This document shows, in pieces, positions 7,572-16,521 of a stretch of DNA of 64,000 nucleotides (within the stretch, counting starts at the first letter, position 1; every line of letters begins with the position of its first letter). The DNA is from Bacteroidota bacterium (GTDB lineage: Bacteria; Bacteroidota; Ignavibacteria; UBA10030; UBA8401): the NCBI GenBank assembly GCA_035506275.1, contig DATJPT010000001.1:1-64000 (forward strand), written 5' to 3'. The notes under the pieces are model-generated. The model worked only from the letters and a program-made list of their open reading frames with translations, had not been told where the DNA came from and made no database searches. The position numbers were made by a program, and so were the translations under genes.

Positions 7572-10367
7572 TCAGCGGGACGATTTGACGACGACCAGCG
7601 TCAGGTCGTCGTGCGGTTCAGCGCCGGCGCGAAACTTCTGGACCGAGGTAAGAATCGATTTCTGCAGATCTGCTGCGGTGAGCGTCCGCCCCGATTGCAC
7701 GACCTTGTGCACGGTCTCTTCGCCGAATTGGTTATTTCTCTCGTCCATGGCTTCAGTCAATCCGTCCGTGTAAAAGACAAAGATCCCGTCTTTGGTGAGG
7801 GGCTTGCGGATCTCCTGCAGTTCCTCCTCAAAAATTTTCCCGCGTTCCAACCCCAGACCGATGCCATGTGCGTCAAGGAATTGCAGCGTGCCGTTCACCC
7901 CGATCAGGGCTTTATTGTGCCCGGCGCGGCAGATGCGCACTTCCTTTTTCTGCAGGTCGAAGACGGCAAGGATCATCGTAATGAATGCTTTCCGCTCCAT
8001 CCCCTCGAAGATCCGGCGGTTGATATGGACAAGCATTTCTTTCGGCGTTTTGTACATGTGGGCGGCGAGCTGCACCATTCCCTGGATCTTCGACATGTAC
8101 AGCGCCGCCGACATTCCCTTTCCCGAAACATCGGCAACGGCGACGAGAACTTTTTTTGCCCCCAGCTGGATGTAATCAAAATAATCCCCTCCGACCGACA
8201 TAGCGGGAATTGAAATTCCGGACATGTCAAGGCCTTTGACCGCCGGAATTTTCTTCGGGAGCAATCCTTCCTGGATCCGGCGGGCGATGTCCAGCTCGTG
8301 CTTGATCCTCTCCCGCTCGGCAAGTTCTTCGTACAAAAACGCATTCTCGATAGCCACTGAAGCCTGCTTCCCGGTCGAAGAAAGGAGCTGCAGATCCTCC
8401 TGCTTGAAGGTCGACTCCGATAATTTTTCTCCGACGAAGACCGCGCCGATCAGCTTCTCCTTCGACCGGATCGGGATGACGTACTGGAATTCTTGCTGAC
8501 GAAAATTCTCTTTGATGTCCACCGGCAGATAATCGACGCTGAATTCCCCCTTGAATTTTTGGATCGCCTCCACCAGTCGTCTGTCGGTGAGGAGGCAGAA
8601 TCTTTTCCACGAAGTGCCGTCAAAACCCTGAGTCTCCGTGCAGCAGCAGGTGTGTTCGTCCCGGAAGAAGACGATGCCGGCGCGCTTCAGCTTCATCAGC
8701 TCGCTCAGTTTTTCCACGATGCCGCGGGCCAGGTCCACCATGCCCAGCCTCGTCCCCATCACCTCGGCGAGTTCATTTGCGGCGCGGCGATAATCGTAGC
8801 GGGCACGGTCATACAGCCGGTCGATGAACTCCTGCCCCTTTCTTCCGACAAGTCCGATCGCGAGCGTGAGCAATCCGGCCACTGCCATCAATACCGCTTT
8901 TTCGAACGGCTCCTGCTGCCCCGGCAGCGACGGCGTGCTGAGAATCTCAATCGACGTCCCCGTGAGCCTGACGTTGGGCAAATTTAATTTAACCTGCGGA
9001 AGGGTGAGGAGGATTTCGATCGCGGCCGCGGCCAACGCCAAGATCCAGGCCCATGAAATAATGGAGTATTGAATATTCCGCCGCACGCGCAGGTCAAGGT
9101 CAAGCAGCCGGTACCGGCCGATGGAGTAAAGGTGCGATAATGGAATGGCGGCCAGGAAGGCTCCCATGTACCCGAAATATGTCTGGCTGCTTGTCGTGTT
9201 GACGAGGTATCCGCACACGATCACAAGCACCATCGCAACGACCGAAACCCAATTGATGATGCGGGATAGTTTTTTGTACTCATGGCCGGCCTGCTTCCAG
9301 AAGAAAATCGAGACGGCGGCGATCGCCAGAACCATAATGCCTATGCACAGCAAGGCGGTATTTCCTTTGAGCAGCATCGTCGCCGTCACCGACAAAGCGG
9401 CAAGCACATACATGACGATCCGCAGCCACGGGCGCGAGAGCAGCTCCGGCCTTTCGATAGGAAAGTAGATCCTGCTGTGAAACGTGAGCGCGATGCCAAA
9501 GAAGAGGGCACAGACCATCGTAAATCCGCGCACCAGAACGAACCAATCGACGTAGACGTCCCTTTGAAGGAGCGTCACGACAACGAAAAATCCGAACACG
9601 AGGAACGAAAGTCCGAGGAGCCGGGCGGCCTTCAGTCCCGGGCGCTTGAGCGACAGGAAGGTTCCGGTGACCATATACAATATTCCCGACAGGAAGACGA
9701 CGAGAAGCGAGATCGGAAACCCGAACGCGGCAAGGGTGACGTTCAGCCGCAATGTCTGATTGCCGCGGAGGATCTCATAGACGATCGACTTTCCGATCTG
9801 TCCCTGCCGCATGATGGAATCAGCTTGAAGAACATTGTTGAACCCATGTCCGTTGATCCTCAGGATCAGGTCGCCTACCTTCATGCCAGCGCGGTCCGAC
9901 GCCCCCCCTTCGGTCACGTCGCAGACGTTCGCTGTCGGAGGAATGACCCGCACCAGAGCGGAAGAAAACCCCCGCTTCCGGACTTTGAGGATCATCCGGG
10001 CTGTTTCGGTCGACCGGTCGACCGTCACGACAAGTGAATCACCCGCATTCTTCGCAACGATGCCGTCAACATCCGAAGGATCCGAGACGCTGTGATCGTT
10101 CACCGAAACAAGAAGGTCTCCAACGCAGATTGAATCGACGTTGCGCGGCGCTACTGTTGCCAGGGCGATATAGGAGGATCTCTTGACGACAGCGCCCGGG
10201 AGACTCCTGACAAAATAGAGGGTCGACGAAGAATTCATGAACAAATTCTCATCGGTCGGCGAGCTGGCGTAGCGATAGAATGCGACTCCACCGAACGCGA
10301 ACAAGTACAGTGCCAGCGCGCCGATCAGAATCCTGACAACACGGGGATGTTCGTCAAAATATTTCAT
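7572..10367 (-). CDS. Membrane PDZ-PDZ-GAF-PP2C (SpoIIE/RsbU-type) phosphatase
   Basis: A 931-residue signalling protein. Order: an N-terminal membrane helix (about 11-31); two periplasmic PDZ-like modules (about 60-125 and 140-212, the second with GASDRAGMKVGDLILRINGH); about eight or more membrane helices (about 215-520); a GAF-like domain (about 550-690); and a PP2C/SpoIIE serine phosphatase domain (about 710-930). The phosphatase metal motifs are VGGDYFDY, VADVSGKGMSAAL, FYTDGLTEAM and HDDLTLVVV. Such enzymes dephosphorylate anti-sigma-factor antagonists in partner-switching pathways. PDZ modules suggest sensing of exported peptides or envelope stress. No anti-sigma partner lies nearby. 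It is divergent from the flippase gene. Confidence 0.88.
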   Translation of the reverse strand: MKYFDEHPRVVRILIGALALYLFAFGGVAFYRYASSPTDENLFMNSSSTLYFVRSLPGAVVKRSSYIALATVAPRNVDSICVGDLLVSVNDHSVSDPSDVDGIVAKNAGDSLVVTVDRSTETARMILKVRKRGFSSALVRVIPPTANVCDVTEGGASDRAGMKVGDLILRINGHGFNNVLQADSIMRQGQIGKSIVYEILRGNQTLRLNVTLAAFGFPISLLVVFLSGILYMVTGTFLSLKRPGLKAARLLGLSFLVFGFFVVVTLLQRDVYVDWFVLVRGFTMVCALFFGIALTFHSRIYFPIERPELLSRPWLRIVMYVLAALSVTATMLLKGNTALLCIGIMVLAIAAVSIFFWKQAGHEYKKLSRIINWVSVVAMVLVIVCGYLVNTTSSQTYFGYMGAFLAAIPLSHLYSIGRYRLLDLDLRVRRNIQYSIISWAWILALAAAAIEILLTLPQVKLNLPNVRLTGTSIEILSTPSLPGQQEPFEKAVLMAVAGLLTLAIGLVGRKGQEFIDRLYDRARYDYRRAANELAEVMGTRLGMVDLARGIVEKLSELMKLKRAGIVFFRDEHTCCCTETQGFDGTSWKRFCLLTDRRLVEAIQKFKGEFSVDYLPVDIKENFRQQEFQYVIPIRSKEKLIGAVFVGEKLSESTFKQEDLQLLSSTGKQASVAIENAFLYEELAERERIKHELDIARRIQEGLLPKKIPAVKGLDMSGISIPAMSVGGDYFDYIQLGAKKVLVAVADVSGKGMSAALYMSKIQGMVQLAAHMYKTPKEMLVHINRRIFEGMERKAFITMILAVFDLQKKEVRICRAGHNKALIGVNGTLQFLDAHGIGLGLERGKIFEEELQEIRKPLTKDGIFVFYTDGLTEAMDERNNQFGEETVHKVVQSGRTLTAADLQKSILTSVQKFRAGAEPHDDLTLVVVKSSR

Positions 10368-10537
10368 GGAAATGGCAGTTTTCGTTTCATGAATATACGA
10401 AAAATTGAAGAAATCGTTGCAAAGATCGTGCTTAGAATGGTTTTTTCTGCTTTTTTTGATATATTATGCATGTTAAGCAGGGTTTTTTATATGGTTTCAC
10501 TTATCGACACCAAGAATCCCCCTATTTCTCACGCTTG

Positions 10538-11890
10538 ATGGGCGTCCTCGGAAAGAATTATCTCCATACCGTAGCCACGAACGTAATTCTTAAACTCGTG
10601 TTCGGCTTAGTGATTGGCATTGTTACCGCACGAGCCCTTGGGCCGGAAGGACGTGGTGAATACAACCTTCTTGTTCTTATAATCACTACACTCACTACGC
10701 TTCTCAATTTCGGGATTCCCGGTTCAAATACTTACTTCCTGGCGAGCAATCGTCTTGGACTGGAAAAACTCATGCGGGGTTCTTTTCTTCTAGCAATCGG
10801 CGCAAGTCTAGTCTCCTTGCTCTTGCTCTATGCAAGCTATCGAACAGGGCTTCTAGCGCATCTATTCCCAATTGAAAAGTTAACACCTACGATTTTAAGC
10901 TCACTAGTTATAATTCCAGTCGCCTTCTTCAATCTATTCGCACAAGGTATAATTATCGGGGAAAATAAAATTTTTCTCAACAATTACCTATATCTTGGTA
11001 GTCAAGGCATGCTTGCATCGACGCTTCTGCTGTCGTATGTCTTCGGGATGCTTACCGTGCCTCTGGCGGTAATTTTATTTTCCGTGAGTAATTTTGTGAC
11101 TTTTACTATGATCATTGTTGCTTATCGGTCGACAATATTTACTCGCTACAAGGTGGGGATGACATGGACCGACTACAAGAATCTACTTCGATTCTCATTA
11201 CCACTTCAAGCCGGAGTGATATTGCAATTCCTGAATTACAGGCTTGACGCATTCCTTGTGAATGCGTTTCTGGGAACCTTTTCCGTCGGGATTTATGTCC
11301 TCGCAGTGAATTTGGTGGAAATCCCATGGCTCCTTTCTGCATCAATGGCATCGGTCCTGTTCCCAACGGTAGCTTCAAACCATCAGCAGTCTAAAAAAAT
11401 TTTGGCGAAAGCAGCAACAGCAACGTTTGCCGTAACGCTGGTTGGAGGAATTCTCGCGTTCTTTCTCGCTCCTTACTTCATTGTCGTATTATTTAGTGAA
11501 AAATTTGCTGCATCTGTGCTGCCTTTTCAAATCCTTCTTCCTGGAATTGTAATCTTTAGCATTACAAATGTTCTCGCCTCTTATATGGCGGGTGTCGGAA
11601 AACCCGGATTCAACACCCTCATTGCTTTGGTCGCATTGGTATTTACTATTGTCCTAGACATTACCCTGATCCCTCGAATTGGAATACCAGGTGCCGCGAT
11701 TGCTTCCTCTTTTTCCTACTGTGTTTCTACTCTGTTTTCTCTCATCTTGTTTGTGAGAATTTCTAAATTGAGCGGACGGGAATTTCTTGATTATATCATA
11801 TCATTTCGTAATGATTTCCGAAGTATAAATGCGCGAATTCGAACTAAAATACTAGCGATTATGCCGCAAAATTTGTCCGGCAAGTCATAA
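10538..11890 (+). CDS. Wzx-like polysaccharide flippase (MATE/MOP superfamily)
   Basis: An integral membrane protein of about 450 residues with roughly 12-14 helices, translocating lipid-linked glycan repeat units across the inner membrane. Early residues ALGPEGRGEYNLLVLI match the RxxGPxGxGxYxLL signature of O-antigen flippases. The ATG at 10538 begins MGVLGKNYLHTV at the usual point. An in-frame ATG at 10466 adds 24 odd residues; neither has a clear Shine-Dalgarno. Base composition drops toward AT here and stays low until about 17.78 kb. It opens the glycan locus. Confidence 0.85.
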   Translation: MGVLGKNYLHTVATNVILKLVFGLVIGIVTARALGPEGRGEYNLLVLIITTLTTLLNFGIPGSNTYFLASNRLGLEKLMRGSFLLAIGASLVSLLLLYASYRTGLLAHLFPIEKLTPTILSSLVIIPVAFFNLFAQGIIIGENKIFLNNYLYLGSQGMLASTLLLSYVFGMLTVPLAVILFSVSNFVTFTMIIVAYRSTIFTRYKVGMTWTDYKNLLRFSLPLQAGVILQFLNYRLDAFLVNAFLGTFSVGIYVLAVNLVEIPWLLSASMASVLFPTVASNHQQSKKILAKAATATFAVTLVGGILAFFLAPYFIVVLFSEKFAASVLPFQILLPGIVIFSITNVLASYMAGVGKPGFNTLIALVALVFTIVLDITLIPRIGIPGAAIASSFSYCVSTLFSLILFVRISKLSGREFLDYIISFRNDFRSINARIRTKILAIMPQNLSGKS

Positions 11891-12401
11891 ACTGCCTAAT
11901 CAAAGAATTCGATGAACATCCTCCTTAGGCCGATTGCGCTAAGATTCGAGCTCACCACTCTCAGCAGTCGGGCAGTGATTTTTTAATGAGCTAATAAAGA
12001 AAAGTTACGGAATATGAAATGACTTTGCCGCTTTTCCCGCGTTCCCAAAGGGGCGTTATGCCATTATTATGGCAGCTTTATATGGCTGCATCTCATCAAA
12101 TGAGAAATCCTTTCGCGCCAATGCTATACCAAAGCTCTAATAGGCTCGGGTATGGCTCTTGTTAAACAACCAAGAGTCGTTGAGAACCTTAACTCGACGA
12201 CGCCTTGATATGTGGCAACTAGTTTTGGAGCAAAGAGCTTCAATTTCCTGCATAGAACGATCACAATTCAATTTCATCTCGATGATTTTGGCAGATTCAT
12301 AGTACGCCAAGTAATGGAAGATAACTCTACCAAGGACCATTCTTAGGCTTAAATTTTCAACCATTGGGGGATTTTGATATCATTACAAGAGAATTAGAAA
12401 A
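11891..12401. other. Gap in glycan locus, no supported gene
   Basis: About 510 AT-rich bases between flippase and glycosyltransferase. All six frames are short. A 75-codon minus-strand frame (12137-12364) has no recognisable motif. The region could be a decayed gene, but no reading frame could be pieced together to name one. Confidence 0.45.
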
Positions 12402-13421
12402 ATGCGTAATAAAATACTAATTATTTGTCACACTGAAAGATCTCCTTTCGTGCCCCTTGATGCCTCGATACTCTCCGCTCACTACTCGGTTGAGATTCTG
12501 GGTATAGAGCGATTGCGAAAACCAAAACTACTTTGGCTTGTGGGCACCCTCTGGACCAAGTTGATCCATGGCGATATTGCTTGTGTTATGATGTGGTTCT
12601 CGGTTCCGCACCTTGCACCGGTCATCGTTGCCTTCTCGAAAATGTTTGGAGCACGTGTCGTTGTCATTACAGGTGGATTTGATGTTGCGTATGTTCCCGG
12701 AATAGCATGGGGCGAAATGGGAACATGGTGGAAGCGATGGTTGCAGCGGCTCACCCTTCAGCGCGCCGACCGCGTCCTGCCATTTTCAAATTTCTCACGC
12801 CGCGACACTTTGCGATTTTCTCCCGAGAACAGGACAGAGACTCTTTATCCGGGTGTTGACATAAAGCGTTACAAGCCATCCGGACAGAAGGAAAATTTGG
12901 TGATCACGGTGTGTAATGGTATCGGACGATTTACAGTTATTCAAAAAGGTCTGGACATTTTTTTGCAATGCGCACGTGCATTGCCGGAATATCAGTTTCT
13001 CATCATAGGTCAATTTAACGTTGGCGACGAAATCGGACAATCCTTTAAGGAGTCCGCCCCCACAAACGTGAATTTTGTGCCCCGTTATGTTTCCGAGGAT
13101 GAATTGGCCGTATTCTATCAGCGCGCTAAGGTTTATGCTCAGTTGTCAGCGCACGAAGGGTTCGGCGTCGCGTGCGCAGAGGCGATGGCATGTGAATGTA
13201 TCGCGGTTGGTACACTTAATACATCATTGCCCGAAGTGATTGGAGAGACAGGCTATCTGGTGCAGTATGGCGACCTCTTAGGGGCTGTTTCGGCAATCAG
13301 ATCAGCAATGACGAGCATGAAGAACGGGAGTGAGGGTCGGAAGAGAGTTGAGACGAATTTTTCAGTCGAGAGGCGATCGTCCCGGTTACTCGAAATCATG
13401 GACCAGGTCATTCGGCAATGA
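12402..13421 (+). CDS. GT4 glycosyltransferase
   Basis: A 339-residue GT-B enzyme. Donor-site motifs are clear: HEGFGVACAEAMACE carries the E-x7-E pair, GVDIKRYKP is the usual linker to the donor domain, and FVPRYVSEDELAVFYQRA is the sugar-binding loop. It belongs to the AT-rich part of the locus and probably adds one sugar of the repeat unit in the cytoplasm. The N-terminal acceptor half is short and its acceptor is unknown. Confidence 0.85.
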   Translation: MRNKILIICHTERSPFVPLDASILSAHYSVEILGIERLRKPKLLWLVGTLWTKLIHGDIACVMMWFSVPHLAPVIVAFSKMFGARVVVITGGFDVAYVPGIAWGEMGTWWKRWLQRLTLQRADRVLPFSNFSRRDTLRFSPENRTETLYPGVDIKRYKPSGQKENLVITVCNGIGRFTVIQKGLDIFLQCARALPEYQFLIIGQFNVGDEIGQSFKESAPTNVNFVPRYVSEDELAVFYQRAKVYAQLSAHEGFGVACAEAMACECIAVGTLNTSLPEVIGETGYLVQYGDLLGAVSAIRSAMTSMKNGSEGRKRVETNFSVERRSSRLLEIMDQVIRQ

Positions 13422-13600
13422 CCGATCAATTTTGCTGTCACTCAGAATTTCCGATAACTTTTGCAAAGTTCGAAATTCCTTTATTTCTGTTTTGAATCAA
13501 GAAATCCAACTCATTTTTTACCTGGATTAAAAGCGCGCGGCAAAATTGAAGACATTCATGTTTGCCGTGGATAGTGCGCTTATCATTTAGTTGAGAATCC

Positions 13601-14551
13601 ATGATAGATCCTTCCTGTATCGTTTGTAAGGCGCAACCAATTAGAAGGTTCAAAAAAAGAATATTTGATTCTGTTGAATCATATATCTATGAATGCCCTT
13701 CGTGCGGTTTAGTGTGGAGGGATCCTATCCCCACCGCTGAGCAACTTGAAAACTATTACTCAAGCAATACATTTCGATACCCGGACAAGGTGCAAAAGGA
13801 AATGGCCGAAAGCCAGCGAGACTTCATATTACGAGCCATGTCAAAATTGCCGCACCCCCCATCATTCAGATTCGTCGAGTATGGTGCGGGAAATGGATGG
13901 CTCGTCAAGATTATGTCTGGATTACCTTGGATTTCTTTTGCGGCGGGAATTGAACCCGATCTGGAATCTGTCATTCAAGCAAGAGAGTTTCTGCGTGTAA
14001 ACATGTACAATGGATTCATGGGTCAATATCCTTTACCTCATGATGATCACTCTGAACCCACACTTGTTGCCCTCTCACATGTGATGGAGCATTTACCCAA
14101 CCCTCTCTACGCCTTGGACTTTTTTATCCAGACATTCCCAAAGCATTTTTTGTTCATAGAGGTCCCAGATGGCAATCTCGAAAAGAAAGCCATTTTCGCG
14201 GACCTTTTTCTACCGACTTCGCTCGACCAGCATTTGTGGGAATTCGATCACGAAAATCTGACTCGGATGCTGCAGAACAAAGGATATACAATGATTTGTA
14301 GCGAGACGATAGGTGCAAAAGGTTTTTGGAAAGTCTCCATGAAATCAAACAGTATCATGCGGATGCATATTGACATTTGTGATGAGTGGAATAGAACGGG
14401 CAGGGGGCCGGGTATCAAAACTCTCAGACGATATGCTCGACTTATGCTAGAGTTGTTCCATTTCCTTATTCTTGCTGCGGTTTCTAACGTACGTGCGTTT
14501 CGCAGGTCGGATTATCCCTCCTTACGGATTATCGCCTCATATCAGAAATAA
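13601..14551 (+). CDS. SAM methyltransferase with N-terminal zinc ribbon
   Basis: A 316-residue class I methyltransferase. Residues 6-9 (CIVC) and 32-35 (CPSC) form a two-knuckle zinc ribbon, followed by GLVWRDPIP, an arrangement common in sugar and small-molecule methyltransferases (Methyltransf_23-like). The SAM motif FVEYGAGNGW is at 91-100, and HVMEHLPNP is the post-motif segment. It probably methylates a sugar or nucleotide sugar of the glycan. About 180 bases without a gene precede it. The next gene starts 16 bases after it. The SAM domain is firm, the target unknown. Confidence 0.8.
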   Translation: MIDPSCIVCKAQPIRRFKKRIFDSVESYIYECPSCGLVWRDPIPTAEQLENYYSSNTFRYPDKVQKEMAESQRDFILRAMSKLPHPPSFRFVEYGAGNGWLVKIMSGLPWISFAAGIEPDLESVIQAREFLRVNMYNGFMGQYPLPHDDHSEPTLVALSHVMEHLPNPLYALDFFIQTFPKHFLFIEVPDGNLEKKAIFADLFLPTSLDQHLWEFDHENLTRMLQNKGYTMICSETIGAKGFWKVSMKSNSIMRMHIDICDEWNRTGRGPGIKTLRRYARLMLELFHFLILAAVSNVRAFRRSDYPSLRIIASYQK

Positions 14552-14567
14552 ACGACTCAATTCATCA

Positions 14568-15722
14568 ATGGCGAATATATTGGTAACGCAATCAGGAATG
14601 AAACATAGCATTGGAATGATGCGGTCGTTAGCTCGTCAAGGACACGCGGTGTATGGCCTCATAAATCCGGGAGAAAAACAACCTCTGTCAAAGTATAGCA
14701 GATATTGTCGGCAAGTATATAATGTGCACCAGGAGGACGAAGAGGCGTTCGTGAAAGATATTTTTCGCCTTTTGGAGAAATATACATTCGATGTGTTAGT
14801 CCCTATCGGATTTCCCGTCACTCATTTCGTTGCAAAGCACCAGATCGAAATCAGCCAATATGCCAAGATTGTCGTGCCTAACATCGAATCAGAAGAGATC
14901 GCTTGCGATAAGTTCAACATTCAAAAGATCGCCATGAATGTGGGGGTGCCAACACCCAAAACGTTTCTTATCAAAAATACTGAAGATATTGCCGATGCTA
15001 TAAAAGAAGTTGGACTTCCAATAATCATAAAAGGAAGGCGGGAAAGCGGGAAAGGAATTGTTGCGACGGCGAATAGCAAAGTAGAGGCTTTTCATCAATT
15101 CTATTCTCTCGTCGAGAAATACGATCTGGCGCAGGACGATTACCCTATTGTGCAGGAATTCATTCACGGCTGGGGGTGCGGATTTTTTGCAATATACGAA
15201 CAGGGAGAGTGCAAGAGGATATTTATGCATCGGCGCATACGCGAATATCCGCCAACAGGAGGGGTGAGTTGTTGCGCATGCTCATTCAACGATCCTCATC
15301 TTGAGCTCTACGGACGAAAACTTCTGGACGCTCTGCATTGGAACGGGGTTGCAATGGCTGAATTTCGATACGATGAGAGCAAACATGATTACTCATTGAT
15401 TGAGGTTAATGCAAAATTTTGGGGTTCACTGGAATTAGCATTAGCAGCCGGCGCCGACTTTCCGGCCGATTATGTAAAAATCGCTACCGGCCAAGAACTT
15501 GATTACACAAGTGAATACAAAATGACGACGTATCAATGGTTACTATCAGGAGATTTTTTGCATGGCCTCAAACGACCATCGGCCATCCCCTTCATAATAA
15601 TGACCGCGTTCAATCCTAGAGTCCATAAGGATTTTTTAGGCATTGATGACCCTTTCGTCCTGATCATTCGGTGTCTCAAATTGTTAAGGGACTCCATACT
15701 TGTAATATTCAGATTACGTTAA
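14568..15722 (+). CDS. ATP-grasp ligase, surface-glycan associated
   Basis: A 384-residue ATP-grasp protein of the carbamoyl-phosphate-synthase-like class. Such enzymes join a carboxylate to an amine through an acyl phosphate. Visible parts are an N-terminal preATP-grasp Rossmann-like segment (1-105), the ATP-binding loop PIIIKGRRESGKGI with K155, and the metal-binding segment LIEVNAKFWGS with E279 and N281. The ATG at 14568, 17 bases after the previous stop, yields MANILVTQSG; a longer frame from 14472 would overlap the methyltransferase. Flanked by a PHP protein and a deacetylase-like protein, it may attach an amino acid or similar group to a glycan sugar. Confidence 0.8.
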   Translation: MANILVTQSGMKHSIGMMRSLARQGHAVYGLINPGEKQPLSKYSRYCRQVYNVHQEDEEAFVKDIFRLLEKYTFDVLVPIGFPVTHFVAKHQIEISQYAKIVVPNIESEEIACDKFNIQKIAMNVGVPTPKTFLIKNTEDIADAIKEVGLPIIIKGRRESGKGIVATANSKVEAFHQFYSLVEKYDLAQDDYPIVQEFIHGWGCGFFAIYEQGECKRIFMHRRIREYPPTGGVSCCACSFNDPHLELYGRKLLDALHWNGVAMAEFRYDESKHDYSLIEVNAKFWGSLELALAAGADFPADYVKIATGQELDYTSEYKMTTYQWLLSGDFLHGLKRPSAIPFIIMTAFNPRVHKDFLGIDDPFVLIIRCLKLLRDSILVIFRLR

Positions 15723-15762
15723 TTTCTCTAATGGCGTATATTCTGGAATGAAGTAATACTCG

Positions 15763-16521
15763 ATGACTAATATGCGTACTCTCGCGTTTCATATACACAC
15801 ATCTGCTTCTTACGACTGTTTTGCTTCTCCGGCTACGGTCCTGCACTATTGTCGGGATCATAAGATTCAATCGATATGTGTCACTGACCACGATACAATC
15901 CAAGGTTCAATCCAGGTGGCAAAACTTGCCAAAGAATATGGAATTCAGGTAATTATTGGTGCCGAGTATCATACCGAAATCGGAGATATCATTGGATTGT
16001 TTTTGCAAGAGGAGATTACATCCAGAAAATCAATAGAGGTCATTCGAATGATCAAGGGACAAGGTGGAATTTCCGTCCTTCCTCATCCTTTTCAAAGTCA
16101 TACATTGAACGACGAGATATTAAACGCAGTGGATGTCATCGAAGTTTTCAACTCCCGGTGCGGGTCAGAGCAAAATGCGCGGTCACTCGAACTAGCCCGG
16201 CGTTTGGACAAACCAATGGTCGCAGGGGCCGATGCTCATTTCACCAGCGACATCATGGATTGTGTCATCTCGTTTTCTATCGATCGCGAGTTGATTCCAA
16301 ATGATTTTTTATCCACTCCTCGATCGTGGGCGGCTGTATCAACCAACCCCCTCCGGATGCGATTATCACAGGTTACTAAATCGGTTAAAACAAACAACCC
16401 GTCGCTAATGGTCAGCTCGGTTCGCAGTTTTATCTACACAACAATCCACGAACTAGTTCTTCCGCCACGGTGGAAAAGGGAAATGGTTCGAAATGAATGG
16501 AAAAGAGGAGCAAATGCCTGA
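15763..16521 (+). CDS. PHP-domain metal-dependent phosphoesterase
   Basis: A 252-residue PHP protein. All metal-binding motifs are present: HIHTSASYD (residues 10-18), TDHDT (41-45), GAEYHTE (66-72), LPHPF, and GADAHFTSDI near 175. This architecture hydrolyses phosphate mono- or diesters in a trinuclear metal site. It lies between the ATP-grasp and deacetylase-like genes and overlaps the latter by 8 bases, so the three are probably made together. Substrate unknown; a phosphorylated glycan or ligand precursor would fit. A second in-frame ATG lies three codons in. Confidence 0.82.
   Translation: MTNMRTLAFHIHTSASYDCFASPATVLHYCRDHKIQSICVTDHDTIQGSIQVAKLAKEYGIQVIIGAEYHTEIGDIIGLFLQEEITSRKSIEVIRMIKGQGGISVLPHPFQSHTLNDEILNAVDVIEVFNSRCGSEQNARSLELARRLDKPMVAGADAHFTSDIMDCVISFSIDRELIPNDFLSTPRSWAAVSTNPLRMRLSQVTKSVKTNNPSLMVSSVRSFIYTTIHELVLPPRWKREMVRNEWKRGANA

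Noticed and set aside
12137-12364. 75-codon minus-strand frame in the glycan-locus gap
   Set aside because: No motif, no Shine-Dalgarno site, and composition like the surrounding non-coding sequence.
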